28,876 nucleotides of DNA from Amphimedon queenslandica (lineage: Eukaryota > Porifera > Demospongiae > Haplosclerida > Niphatidae). Made by a program: the position numbers and the translations under genes. Below, in pieces: positions 1 to 9,975 of this stretch. Location of the stretch: assembly GCF_000090795.2 (NCBI RefSeq), contig NW_003546617.1, positions 12,883-41,758 on the forward strand, in the 5' to 3' direction. Below the pieces are notes generated by a model that saw nothing but the letters and a program-made list of their open reading frames with translations, had not been told where the DNA came from and ran no database searches. Each line of letters opens with the position of its first letter. Position 1 is the stretch's first letter.

Positions 1-8
1 CAACTGGG

Positions 9-44
9 ACAAGCCATTACAGACAGAAGGTTGGCATTCCGTAA
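9..44 (+). repeat. Left terminal inverted repeat of the MULE element
   Basis: Matches the reverse complement of 3089-3121 with a few substitutions and a 2-3 base gap; the shared outer core is ACAAGCCATTA and the inner core GCATTCCGTA. Confidence 0.85.
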
Positions 45-226
45 ATTCATGTTATACAAAGTTCAGTATACTACATACTCCGTATATTTATAGATTACGA
101 AGTTCAACTGCCCCTTTTTTTCGTTTGCAACACAGCAAAGTTTCACAGTTTCAAGTCAAGTTCTTGTCGATATCCTGCTTATCTACACTGTAGTTCTTAG
201 TCTGGTGTATCTACTGTTGTTGTATT

Positions 227-2924
227 ATGCCTGTTTGTAAGTTGTGAGATAAACCGTTTCAGTGCCGCACGAGCCTTTTCAAGACATGTGAGCAGTGTAC
301 ATAGTGGCCAAGCACAAGAAGCTGCAACTGTTAAGTGTGGTGAATCACAGTGCCATTATAGGTAAGTTTATAATATGTTTCTTAATATTTTTAATTTCAA
401 ATATGTTTGTTATTACTTTTGTTTTGAATTAATCAATTAATAATGACTATTAATAACTAATTTAGTGGTCTGTTACTTATCATTTCCGGAAATTGTGAAT
501 TGTATGTATTTTGTAGTTGTCTTACTCGAAAGGAATTAATCACTCATTTGCAATCAATACACAAAAAGAACGTTGAAATAGAACAGAAATGTTTTGATTA
601 ATTCTCTGCATTTCAATTATGGAAATTGGAAGAGGAAAGGAAGTCTAAATGTCAATATATTCCGCAATGTGGGTTACAAATGACAGGTAACTGAAGAGGT
701 GCTACTACTAATGTAATCGATCTGGAAAGTACAAATGTAAAGCAACTGGACAATGAGAATTGAAATTACATGGATCCGGTAAGGTTGGAGATGCATATAC
801 TGGTTTCATTATAACAGATGAAGATTTAAAGACCCATTGAGTTAATGTAGAGTATTGTTTCTACCACCATAATCATGTGATAGAGATAGCGTATTTAACA
901 ATAGATGCACAACTATGCTCATCGATAGCTGCTAAGCTTCTTGGAGGAGTAACAGAAAAAAGGATCCTAGATGGTATTAGAGACAGTGTTTCGGGAGAAT
1001 ACTTTGACAGCACATTGTTTCTATTCAAGATATTCAAAATTTTCGTCAACAATATAATGTTGAAGGTGTCCAACATCATAAAAATGATCATGATAGCGTT
1101 AACATTTGGATTAGTGAAATGAGAGAACAGTCTTATGATCCTATCCTGGTTTACAAACAGCAAGGTATCGATCAAGGCCCAGACGTAAACAACCTTGCTA
1201 AGGATGATATGTTGCGTATTCAGACTGAGTTTCAAAAAGATTGTGCAACAAAATTTGGTAACAAAGTTATCTGGGTTGACTCAACTCATAGCACTACAAT
1301 GTATGACTTCCTACTTATAATGGTTATGGTGATTGACAACTTCAATGAAGGAGTACCAATAGCATGGACAGTCACAAATAGTGAGGATCAAAGTGTTCTT
1401 GTTGAATTTTTTAAAGGATTAAAAGCTAAGGTTGATGATCTTGCCCCCAAGTATTTTATGTCGGACTGTGCTAATCAATTTTATAATGCTTGGGTTGGTG
1501 TCTTTCAAGAAAGACCTCATAAGTTGATTTGCACTAGGCATATTGACAAAGCATGGCGGGATAAATTAGCTGAATTGGTTGAAACAAAAGAAAAACGAGT
1601 CAAAATATATCATCATTTACGTGTCATCTTAGAGAAAAGAGATATATTGCAGTTTGAGCTTGTCCTACAGCAATTTCTCTTGTACTTGGCTGATGATAAT
1701 GAAGAAAAGTTTCTAAATTACTTTCTTAGTAATTATGTGACATGCAAAAAAGTGGGCTTATGCTTTTTGTGCTGGGGCAGGTATTAATACCAATAAGTAT
1801 GTTGAGAGCTTTAATTGTGTTCTAAAAGTTGTATATATGGAAAAGAAGCAAAACCGCAGAGTTGATCGTTTACTGTCATTATTGTTGCAATTTTCAAAGG
1901 ACAAGACTTTTGATCGAATTTCTAAGCTCGCTAAAGGTAAATCAACATATTTTATGAAAGAAATCTTAAAAAGGCACAATTTAGCTCAGGAAATGCATGA
2001 AAAGAAGATAGTTCCAACACTTGGAAAGTCATGTCACAATCATGTAATGGTCAGATGTACATTGTGAAATTCTTGAAACACAATGCACATGTGAAGTAAA
2101 ATGTCAACAGTGTCATGCATGTATTCACATTTTCTCTTGTTCATGTGCTGATTCTTTGCTACAAAACACTATATGTAAGCATTCTCATTGACAATAAATG
2201 CGTCAAGATCAGGCCAAGACAGGTAAATGAAGGAGTTGATGCTGATGAGGCAATGGAAACAACTACAAATGAGAAATTGCCAAATTCCTTCATAGCACCA
2301 AATACAGTTATTGAAAGTCATAAAGTTTGTTTGGATTTGCAGTCAACAAGTACAGGAAATGAAGGTAACAGAGAAGATATTTAGGAAGTATAGACATTGA
2401 TTCTACAGAATATTTTGTTAGTGTTTTACAGTCATGCAATGACACAAAATTAGCCACACAACAGGATGCAATTTCTGGTATGTTACATGAGCTACAGGTA
2501 CTAGTTGACACATCAGAAAGTTTGAGTGCACTAACAACTGCTAAAACTCATCTCACTTCCGCTCTTTCTTCATTAAAAGATTTGAATCAAGTTGACAAAT
2601 CAGCATTTACAGTTTGAAAGAGACCTACATCAAATGCCAAACTAGATAATCAAAAGAGGTTTTTCTTTACTAAGAAGAAAAGACTATTGAAAAGCGATGG
2701 GCTAAACCTACACTGGAAGAAAGAAAGAATTGCCTTGAAAATCTAGAGGAAATAGATGTCAGGTACTGTGCTATTTGTATGAAAGAAGATGACTCATGTA
2801 ATGGAAATATGCTATATGTATTTTGGATTGAATGTTTGAACTGTGGATTATGGTTGTACAAATCTTGCTGCACTCCTGACAATATAATTGATGAAAATAT
2901 ATGTTTATGTAAAAATTGTATGTA
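227..2924 (+). pseudogene. MULE transposase with C2H2-like, SWIM and PHD-like fingers (broken)
   Basis: This was the transposase that cut and joined the element ends. An ATG at 227 opens a C2H2-like segment (MPVCKL, then CEINRFSAARAFSRHVSSVH after a one-base frame change near 243), followed by a good donor GTAAGT at 362. A second C2H2-like segment (CSCLTRKELITHLQSIH) starts near 512. Tracts at 604-900 resemble the N-terminal part of the family, including YCFYHHNH. The core at 1119-1787 shows the first catalytic Asp in WVDSTHST, the second in FMSDCANQF, and CTRHIDKAWR. It changes frame near 1750 (NTNKYVESFN follows) and again before 2060. A SWIM finger lies at 2084-2188: CTCEVKCQQC and then CSCADSLLQNTICKHSH. 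A PHD-like finger at 2766-2924 ends the protein (CAIC, WIECLNCGLW, CLCKNC). There are at least four frameshifts and several stops. Confidence 0.85.
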
Positions 2925-3088
2925 AATTAAATGATAATACAATTATACAATAGTAATACAATTATAAGAATATACAACAGTTTAAAAATTAAGAATAATA
3001 ATGAATTATTAAGAATTAATAGTTGATATATTTAATGATCTCATTGGCCACGTCTACATAATATACAGAAACAATTATACACGGAAAA

Positions 3089-3121
3089 ATACGGAATGCT
3101 AACCTATCTCTAATGGCTTGT
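3089..3121 (-). repeat. Right terminal inverted repeat of the MULE element
   Basis: Reverse complement of the left end. It is followed at once by CAATTGGG, the partner of CAACTGGG at 1-8. Confidence 0.85.
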
Positions 3122-3239
3122 CAATTGGGACTGCACCATGATACTCTGTTCTTCTAAAGTTTCCATTCTTCTAATTAGAGACTGCATAACCTCTAAACAA
3201 AACAACATTAATTCTTTGTGATAATTAAGTAAAAACTTA

Positions 3240-3490
3240 AATCCTTAAATAGAAGCCGCATTCGAATAAACGCTGGGGTAGCAATAAAATTAAACTCTAA
3301 ATACGCAACACAAGCCTAGAAGTGACTCAGTAGTCAGTGGATAATGTCTAAAGTTGCAGAAGTCAAAAGCATGAGGTTACGGGTTCAAATCCCGCTCTGG
3401 GCTGAATTTTTTAAATTATTTATATAATCTTTCAATATCCAAATACCATTTTTAGAAATAGACGCCCGGGCTTATATTTAAGGAAATACG
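3240..3490. repeat. Possible MITE around the tRNA-like sequence
   Basis: TCCTTAAATAGAAGCC at 3242-3257 and the reverse complement of 3466-3486 (TCCTTAAATATAAGCC) form an inverted pair with two mismatches that brackets the tRNA-like sequence. The outer borders and any target duplication are not clear. It could be a small non-autonomous element carrying a tRNA-like part, or chance in AT-rich DNA. Confidence 0.3.
3314..3402 (+). other. tRNA-like sequence (pseudogene or SINE head)
   Basis: A perfect 7-bp acceptor stem can be drawn: GCCTAGA (3314-3320) with TCTGGGC (3396-3402), one pair being G-T. A T-arm with GGGTTCAAATCCC (3381-3393) matches a pol III B box, and TGACTCAGTAGTCAGTGG (3322-3339) resembles an A box. 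The middle part is about 8 nt too long for a class I tRNA and I cannot place an anticodon stem. It is therefore either an intron-containing or decayed tRNA gene, or the head of a tRNA-derived SINE. There is no T-run terminator directly after it beyond TTTTTT near 3407. Confidence 0.55.
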
Positions 3491-3990
3491 GTATGTTATT
3501 AATGTTTACTAAATTTGTACAGGTACATGTAAAACAATTCACCTGTTTCAGTACTACATGCAGCTTGAGTTTCATGCTCCACCAGCGCAAGTGGTGGTGG
3601 AAGGTGGGGGACTGTGACAAAGAGTTCTTTCACTGGAATTTGCCTCTTTTCTCTCTAGAGGTTTTTTGCTTCAAAAAATTGACAAGTAGAACAATAGTAA
3701 TAACACTTATTATATTTACTCTGACTGATACTAATATGCTTAGAAGGTTCTCCAGTGTTACAGTATGTTGCTTCATTATTTGCAGCAAAACCAACAGCAA
3801 CAACATTAACTGGATTTCTGTTCTGTGTTTTTATAATAAATTACCTTTTTAATGCACAAATTGTATATAGTATTACGTACCTTCAACTTCCTTTCCTTTT
3901 TTAATTTTAGGTTACTTTTCAGTTGTAAATTCTGTACCTATATGTAGATGTGAATTTACATGTAGGGTTACCAATACTACTTATACCAGC
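3491..3990. other. Stretch without a recognised gene
   Basis: On the minus strand a run from about 3655 down to 3478 is open and proline-rich (it includes ELFVTVPHLPPPLALVEHE). It has no start, no known domain and ends at a TAA. The plus strand is also open at 3493-3852, but its composition (Cys/Phe/Leu-rich from T-rich DNA) does not look like a protein. I see no other feature. Confidence 0.35.
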
Positions 3991-3994
3991 CCAT

Positions 3995-4428
3995 CTAACT
4001 TTTCTTAGCTTTCCTTTTTATTGTACCACGCTTTGCATTTTCTGACTCTTTCTCCATACTCTCAGCTGACTCTTTCTCCATATTGTTGGCTGACTTTTTT
4101 CAACATTCTCGGCTGACTCTTTCTCCATATTCTCGGCTGACTCTTTCTCTATATTCTCGGCTGACTCTTTCTCAATCTTCTCAATAATATCATGTGCTGC
4201 ATTACGTACATCTTTCTTATTTCCTAGAAATTTATATGTGCAGCTATTGACTAAAAATTTAATTACAATTTTACCAAAGGTGACTATTGTGCCATCATGA
4301 AAATCCTTCCCATCCCTTACTCTGCAGGAGGTACCAGCTTCCAGCTGCTCAGCTTCTACACAGTTTGCTTTCGCAATAGAATAAGTATCGTTTTGCTTAA
4401 AGTGTATTAAAAAGTAAGAAGCTAGCAT
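3995..4428 (-). pseudogene. Unrecognised gene fragment with glutamate/lysine-rich repeat tail
   Basis: The open stretch begins near 4428, but its first residues look like intron (TTTTAATACACTTTAAG before CAAAACGATAC reads as an acceptor), so the exon probably starts near 4402. The early part has CVEAEQLEAGTSCRVRDGKD followed by FHDGTIVTFGKIVIKF, a pattern that faintly recalls Tudor/SH3-like modules; I do not assign it. Then comes a run of eight-residue repeats of the type KESAENIE/MEKESAEN, encoded by the 24-bp tandem repeat at 4046-4182. One repeat copy (4094-4116) is 23 nt long, which shifts the frame. In the other frame the protein would continue through two more repeats and a basic tail (RGTIKRKAKKS) to a stop at 3995. 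The promoter-like patch at 4571-4629 lies upstream on this strand. It may be a host gene with a recent frameshift. Confidence 0.5.
4046..4182 (-). repeat. 24-bp tandem repeat, 5.75 copies
   Basis: The unit is CTCTTTCTCCATATTCTCGGCTGA on the plus strand. Copies lie at 4046, 4070, 4094 (23 nt), 4117, 4141 and a partial at 4165-4182. It encodes eight-residue acidic/basic repeats on the minus strand. Confidence 0.9.
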
Positions 4429-4570
4429 TTAAAATAGTAACAAGACACCTTAACATGTCTTTAACTTATGATTTATCTTCTTCTGGGTGTCTTTTAATAG
4501 CTTTCTAAGTCTCATTTCAACTTTTTTTCACTCTCCAGCTCATGAGTTGTAACCAGGCTTGTGAAAAATA

Positions 4571-4629
4571 ATGCGCATGTGCAGTATTGAGTAGCGCATG
4601 CGCAGTAGCGAGCGAATGTGCAGCACGTG
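4571..4629. promoter_or_regulatory. NRF1-type and E-box motifs, likely promoter
   Basis: GCGCATGCGCAG (4594-4605) matches the palindromic NRF1 consensus, TGCGCATGTGCAG (4572-4584) is one base away, and CACGTG (4624-4629) is an E-box. These GC-rich motifs stand out in AT-rich surroundings. They sit 140-200 bp upstream of the minus-strand gene fragment ending at 3995. That they act as a promoter is inference. Confidence 0.5.
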
Positions 4630-4855
4630 AGTAGAGTAGCGCAGGAGTAAAGAAAGCAAAGCTGCTCGTTAATAGTACCGTTTTGTTTCGCATGAGCTGC
4701 GTAGGAAGAAAACCGCTGTTTGTAGGAACTATTCTGCACTACTTAGCTTTTTTTCTCTAAACTGTATCTATACAAAAATGTATGTGAGCCAGTGATCGGG
4801 CATATAGTCAGTATATGAAAACAGGACAGGGAGTTGAAGTGCTGGATAAGACTGA

Positions 4856-5529
4856 TTAAAGCTCTGTAGCATATCGAATAGGATTTGAGGGTTGAAAAAT
4901 GTATACCTGTCCTCTAAACCAGCTTTCACTGATCACTTGAGGAATATTGACTCGAACTATTACAGAGGGAATGAGACTAAATTTGGTGAAGTGGTGATCA
5001 GCAACAACCATTCTTTCAGTTTTTGAAACTAAAGCCTGTCTTTGTTTTTCAAATGCTGTTACTGGAACTTCCCATTCTCCCACATTTACTCAGTGCTTTT
5101 TGTCTAAGGTAATAAAATTGCAAAACTCTGCAGTTAAGTTTATACTCTCTAATTGGTCCAATTGCACAAGCAGCATCATGACAATCGATGTGAGACAGAT
5201 GCAAACTGTCTTTGATGTACCATATCTTTGACTTGAAAATCACTAGTTAATTGTAATGACTTAATATATTTATTGTTAGGTCTAAATGGGAGCGTAATCC
5301 ACTCGAGACATAGCATGGGTGCATCTGGTGGTATCAGCTTAATAACTTAATCCTGTAGATATTTTGGTGTTATTGCACGAACAATTTGAGTAATCGTATT
5401 ATGTCGCCTTTGGTCTGTTGCTTTATTATGATTCAAAAAGCCATCACATGCATTCCACACTAAATCAAACTTTATAGCTCCAGTGCCTACGGTAAAGTAT
5501 AAAATACAGGATATAAGTAACCGTAACAT
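4856..5529 (-). pseudogene. Decayed unrecognised gene
   Basis: Three overlapping open stretches in three frames read like one protein broken by two frameshifts and one stop. They are 5529-5347 (IKFDLVWNACDGFLNHNKAT), continuing after a stop with LIPPDAPMLCLEW; 5243-5095 (HLSHIDCHDAACAIGPIREY); and 5085-4856 (WEVPVTAFEKQRQALVSKTE and IPSVIVRVNIPQVISESWF). Amino-acid composition looks coding, but I do not recognise a family and see no catalytic motif. It might be an old transposon or an old host gene copy. Confidence 0.4.
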
Positions 5530-6160
5530 AAATTTTTAGTTTATTGATGTAATGCTATAGGCTTTGTTTCTTTGACAGTAATACCAGAAATCCTATGCAA
5601 ACTATTCAAATGAATTTAAAAATATGTAATTAATAATAATTGCATCTTCAGACTACCACACAGCAAAATTTTGGCAAAGGGTAAAAATTTGGGTAATTGG
5701 CAGGTTTTGCTAAGTTCAATAATGGTACGATATGGCAGATTTTAATTTGGTGAAGGGCTATGAAAAAAATCAAATTTACCAAAATGTATCCCTTAAAAAT
5801 TACCCACTATTTGGTAATTCAAAAGCAACAAATCTTGCAGCAATGTTGTTCTTATTAAATCTGACAATATGTTCTTTCAGGAAAACATGATCCAGATTTG
5901 AAATTTTAAGCTTTCAATGCTTTCATAATTCAGGCTGATAGTAGCCTTAAAATTGTAAAAAAACAATAAAATAAGAGTAGATTATTCTATTATTCGATTA
6001 TAGTGATGATTAATGTACCACAGTGTTTCTGTAAGTGTTTGAACAAAATTATTTGCTGAAGTCACAATAAAAGAAAAATCCATATTATTCCACTCAAGTC
6101 CTTGATCACAGTAACTACAAGTTATCCTGTTATATTAACTATTTTTGCTTTCTTTAATAT
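5530..6160. other. AT-rich stretch without a recognised gene
   Basis: There is no convincing coding sequence. Around 5660-5830 GGTAATT and AATTACC motifs occur in opposite orientation (GGGTAATTGG at 5692-5701, AATTACCCAC near 5800), which may be the remains of a small inverted-repeat element. Its limits cannot be fixed by eye. Confidence 0.4.
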
Positions 6161-6163
6161 TAG

Positions 6164-7028
6164 GTTGACGTGGAATGTAATGAGCTTATTGCGACTGTGG
6201 TGACACTAGGTTAAGTGATAGTCGCAACTGCGACAACTTCTGCTTGTAGTGCCCACCTTTACGATACTTAATCAATGGCCCAAATAACGAGATCACTGAC
6301 TCAACTTAAACGAGTAAGTCTACTTCATCTAAATCATCTTTACTTTTGCCTACACTTGCAGACACAAAAGCTGACATTGCCATCTCAGGGATTCTACCAT
6401 TCCTCTTTCTGATAAATTTCAGCAAAAAAAATTCACCTTCCTGAGCCTTTAAAATGGTCCATGGGTATATTGTTTTGTAGTTGGGCCATGCTTACCAAGA
6501 CTGTGCAAAAGTCAGAAATCCAATGTGACCAATCAAGATTCATTTTGTCATAATGATGTCATTATTTTAATAACTATTCATTGTTGGTATTGTTAAATAA
6601 AAAACCGGAGTGTTGTACTGAAATAACAAGAGCTTTGACTGTGAAAACCAGGCCATAAGAAGAGCTCTAGAGACACTAACAGTTTCAGTTCTGCCTAGTC
6701 TTAGTGCTCTCGATGGTTCGAGGCAAGAAATATTTGAAATAATGGAACACGATTTGGACTCATGTTAAGCAAGTCATTTTGTTCTCCATAGCACTCAAAA
6801 GCATCCTTTATTATCAATAACATGTGTTTTAAATATTATTAAAATTAATAAATAACTACATTTCTTGGCTTCCTTCAGCACAAAGTCTTGTTAGACATTG
6901 TACAAGACCCTTCTCCCGCAGGGGTTGGTCTTGGTGGCCAGACTATTTCTTTTGCTCCTGCTGATCTTCTACAAAGATTTAACGCCACCAGTTCACACCA
7001 GACAATCAATCTTCACTTTCACGTGGTG
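6164..7028 (+). CDS. Candidate exons of an unrecognised host gene (partial)
   Basis: Several short open pieces have splice-like edges. (a) 6164-6209 follows TTTAATATTAG, reads VDVECNELIATVVTL and ends at GTTAAG. (b) 6275-6313 starts ATG, reads MAQITRSLTQLKR and ends at GTAAGT. (c) About 6618-6766 reads IRRALETLTVSVLPSLSALD and then RQEIFEIMEHDLD. (d) 6881-7028 follows CTTCCTTCAG, includes VQDPSPAGVGLGGQTISFAP and ends at GTAAGA. Pieces b and d are both phase 0 and could be joined; c does not fit their phase with the obvious donor. I recognise no domain. It may be a real small-exon gene, or fragments of two. Confidence 0.3.
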
Positions 7029-7384
7029 ACAGTAAGATCACGTGATATGGTGAGCTGGTATGTGTGGGCAGGTCATGTGAAACTAATAATTTAATGAGTA
7101 AGGTGGAAGGAGAGCTGCGAGATGATAGCAGTGACAGACAGTCAGAAAAAAAGCTCATTACATCAGTTATGGTGTAGGAGAAGGGATGCAGGAGGCTATA
7201 TCGAGGTGTCTAAAAGACGACTTAAATCTAAGATTCTGAAACTACCCGGGCTTATTAATTATTCTTAATGGGTGTGGTCTAATTGTTACTTAACTATTTT
7301 GTAGTAATTAATTAACAGTTATTAACTTAATTGTAATAAAGGAAAAGTTACAGCAAGACAATTCCACTGTTTTTGCATGTTTCA
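7029..7384. other. Stretch with only a very short open frame
   Basis: A 27-codon frame at 7094-7177 (MSKVEGELRDDSSDRQSEKK and seven more residues) is hydrophilic and could be an exon. Nothing else supports it. The rest is AT-rich. Confidence 0.25.
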
Positions 7385-9770
7385 GCAAACTTGATTACCA
7401 ATTCGTCATGTTCATCCTACAGTTTAGATGACAAAGATCTTTCTACATACAGAAGTGCTAGATTGGACTTATGTCATTGTAGAGCACAAATAGGTTTTAA
7501 CTTTTTTAAGGGAAGAGAAGCTTTTTTTTGCCATAGCACTGCTGACACCAAAGGTCATGGCTATCTGATAGCACGGTATCTGTTAGGAAGCACTCTGGTA
7601 CCTTTGACAGTTGTTGGTAGGCATTGTCCACTGAGGAAGAGTCTGGATTCCTCTCATCAAGAAATACCTTCACAGTTAAAACTTCAGCCACGATCGCTGC
7701 TTCACTGATGTTGTGGTTAAGGAAAGGTTTCAGAATGTGTAAATCGAGAAAGGAGCTAGAGTTAGGAATCAGTGCCTGAAGAGATTTCAGAAGAGATAGA
7801 TTAAGTTCACTGAACCTCTTGTCCATTTCTTCAACGATGGCTTCAATGCTGGCATAGTAAACTTGAGCGTTATACTCAACTGTGGTGTTGATTGGTCTAG
7901 TACCAACGCTTGAATCAACAACAAAGCTATTTAGTTGTGTTAGAAGTCTATTGTTGCATCTGTCTTAAAGGAGTAACAGTGATGCTACACTTCTCAGCCA
8001 TAGGAACTGCTTGAGCCCATATTTGAGACCACTCATGATCAGATCGTAAGTTGGCAATTGTAAGCATTGTTCCTTTGATGCAAGAGGCTGCTGCAGCATA
8101 GCTGATCTTCTCTGATTGAAGTAAAGTAGGTAGATTGTTACTGATGAAAAAGATATGTTCAAAGAGAATGAGAGATAAAAGGAATTGAAAAGAGCAGACT
8201 TGAAGCAGTAAGCGCCTGGCTTCAATACTCTTAGTAATGTCTTCTGTTAGTTCCTCTAGGGAGAAAAGATGAGCTTGTAATGTGGTCAAGACTCCTTTAA
8301 TTGAAGTGTAGCGACATGACATCCTGGTATCTGAGAGCTTCTTCAGCTGAATCTCCCTCCTAAAATGAAGCTCTTTCTGTTTTGCCATAATTAGGGAGTG
8401 GGCAACAGAAGATAGTAAAAAGATATACACACAGTCTAGTAGTGAAAAGAAGCTAGCAGCATGATCAACCTTTTTGCAAGTGTCAACAAAAACAAGGTTG
8501 AGCTGGTTTGCATGAAAGTACATATAGATGGCAGCTAAATTGAGATCATTGACCCTTTTCCTCACTCCTGACAAATGGCCTCTCAATACATATGCACCGT
8601 CATAACATTGACTGATGCAGCTACTGATATCAATGCCTGGGTGTCTCAATCCTGTCATGATATATGTAAAGATGGCCTCAGCATCTAACTCCTTACATTT
8701 ATTGCAGAAAATGATACGCTCATGTGTCTTGCCATCTAAAATATATCTAAGAACAAGTGCCTAATGCTCAGTCTTACTGACATGTCGTTTCATTGGCAAT
8801 GATTGTGTAATATTGAGAAACAAGTAAGTCTTCCCTGATCACTGAAGATACTGACTGAGCAAAAAGAAATATTACACTCTTTTGAATATCTGTTGCTAGC
8901 CATGTATATTCTTGGGACCATTAAACATTCTGTGTTTCACAATATCAATACTTCTGCTACAGAACACCATCAAAGCTCTGAAATTACCTACATTAACTGA
9001 GCAGTTATCTGAATGTATCACTTCTCTGTGGCCTCTGAGTGCTATGCCTTGTTGGCAACAGAAAAAATTGCTGCAAGGATTATTTTTACATATCTATTTT
9101 CCTCTATCTTGAAATCTACATTTATCTAGCTGAACTGCTACAGAACTGTTATTGGCAATCATAGACTGGTATTCCTTCCATGATAGATAGTACAGCCAGA
9201 TGGTATTTGGAGCAGGAGGTATCATGATATGTCCACTCTTGCCTGTGGCATGCTTCAAGTCACTAAAGCCTACACAAGTTAGAGACTGGTTGGCTGCTAT
9301 CCCAAAGAAGCGACAGGCAAAACAATATACTGCATCTCTCTCAATAGAATACTCAAGCCAAGAGTAGTCACCATACCAGCTTGCTTGGAAACATCTTAGT
9401 GATGACTGAAACATTGGAACTGGAAACGCAATTCCTGATGGTTGGTGAGGAGAGTCAGACTTGTGCTGTGCTATATCATTTGGAAGATGCTGCTTAGCTA
9501 CTGAACTACTCACTGTCTCCTCAGACTGCATGACATGCTATGTATTTTGACTACTTTCAATATCTATTTTATAATATTAAACTTCTAGTTCTTAGTAAAA
9601 CAATCAGCTTACCTTTTCTAGATTGAGTACAGGCCATTGCTACAATCTGAACTGCAGCTGTATCAGACTCATTTCTATCAGCTGCTGTTTTGCTTCTTTT
9701 TGAAACAAATTGCATTAAAGAAGTCTGGGTCTGGTGTCTTTTAGATATAATAAATTCATAACTTGCTACC
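7385..9770 (-). pseudogene. hAT-family transposase, ZMYM1-like type with TTF finger (broken)
   Basis: The first exon lies at about 9770-9612 (ATG possible at 9715, MQFVSKRSKTAADRNESDTA) and ends at a donor GTAAGC. The next exon follows an AG near 9553 and runs to 9094. It holds a TTF-type zinc-finger region (FQASWYGDYSWLEYSIERDA, YCFACRFFG) and, after stops, GIALRGHRE and GPKNIHG. The DUF4371-like part follows (HVSKTEH, ALVLRYILDGKTHERI), then 8658-7948 with QCYDGAYVLRGHLSGVRKRV, NQLNLVFVDTCKKVDHA and LSDTRMSCRY, all typical of this RNase H-like hAT group. The end at 7826-7385 has EEMDKRFSELNLSLLKSLQ and a decayed C-terminal dimerisation region (NLALLYVERSL, DELVIKFAE). Stops at about 8880-8760, a stop near 7947, and a frameshift near 7468 disable it. 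Confidence 0.85.
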
Positions 9771-9975
9771 TAGTCATAGCAGATTAATGAAGCATGCATG
9801 CAGCCTACAGTACCATACTACTATAGAAAAATGGTAATTTAAATACACTGAGGTGGAAGCTAATGCATTGTTGTCGCAAGTGGCAGTGGTCCTGTGGCTT
9901 GTGGTTTGAACTTTGAATGTAATTATAATAACAATATTTCAATAATAATAACTAAAACCCAACGCATACTAATAA
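9771..9975. other. Spacer between two head-to-head hAT pseudogenes
   Basis: No gene seen. hAT terminal repeats for either element could not be fixed here. Confidence 0.4.

Larger units (their letters stand above)
9..3121 (+). mobile_element. MULE-type DNA transposon, full length, inactive
   Basis: The element is bounded by imperfect terminal inverted repeats at 9-44 and 3089-3121; both begin ACAAGCCATTA when read inward and share GGTT(G/A)GCATTCCGTA further in. Directly outside lie CAACTGGG (1-8) and CAATTGGG (3122-3129), an 8-bp target duplication with one mismatch, which fits the 8-11 bp typical of MULE elements. The inside carries a single decayed transposase gene on the plus strand. Ends and size (3.1 kb) indicate a complete insertion, dead through many coding lesions. 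The exact TIR start could be off by one base, because the right end has one extra T relative to a 9-bp duplication. Confidence 0.85.

Noticed and set aside
873..1235. Minus-strand open frame over the MULE transposase
   Set aside because: Antisense shadow; the plus strand carries clear transposase motifs.
3493..3852. 119-codon open frame on the plus strand
   Set aside because: Composition follows T-rich DNA, no domain, and no supporting signals.
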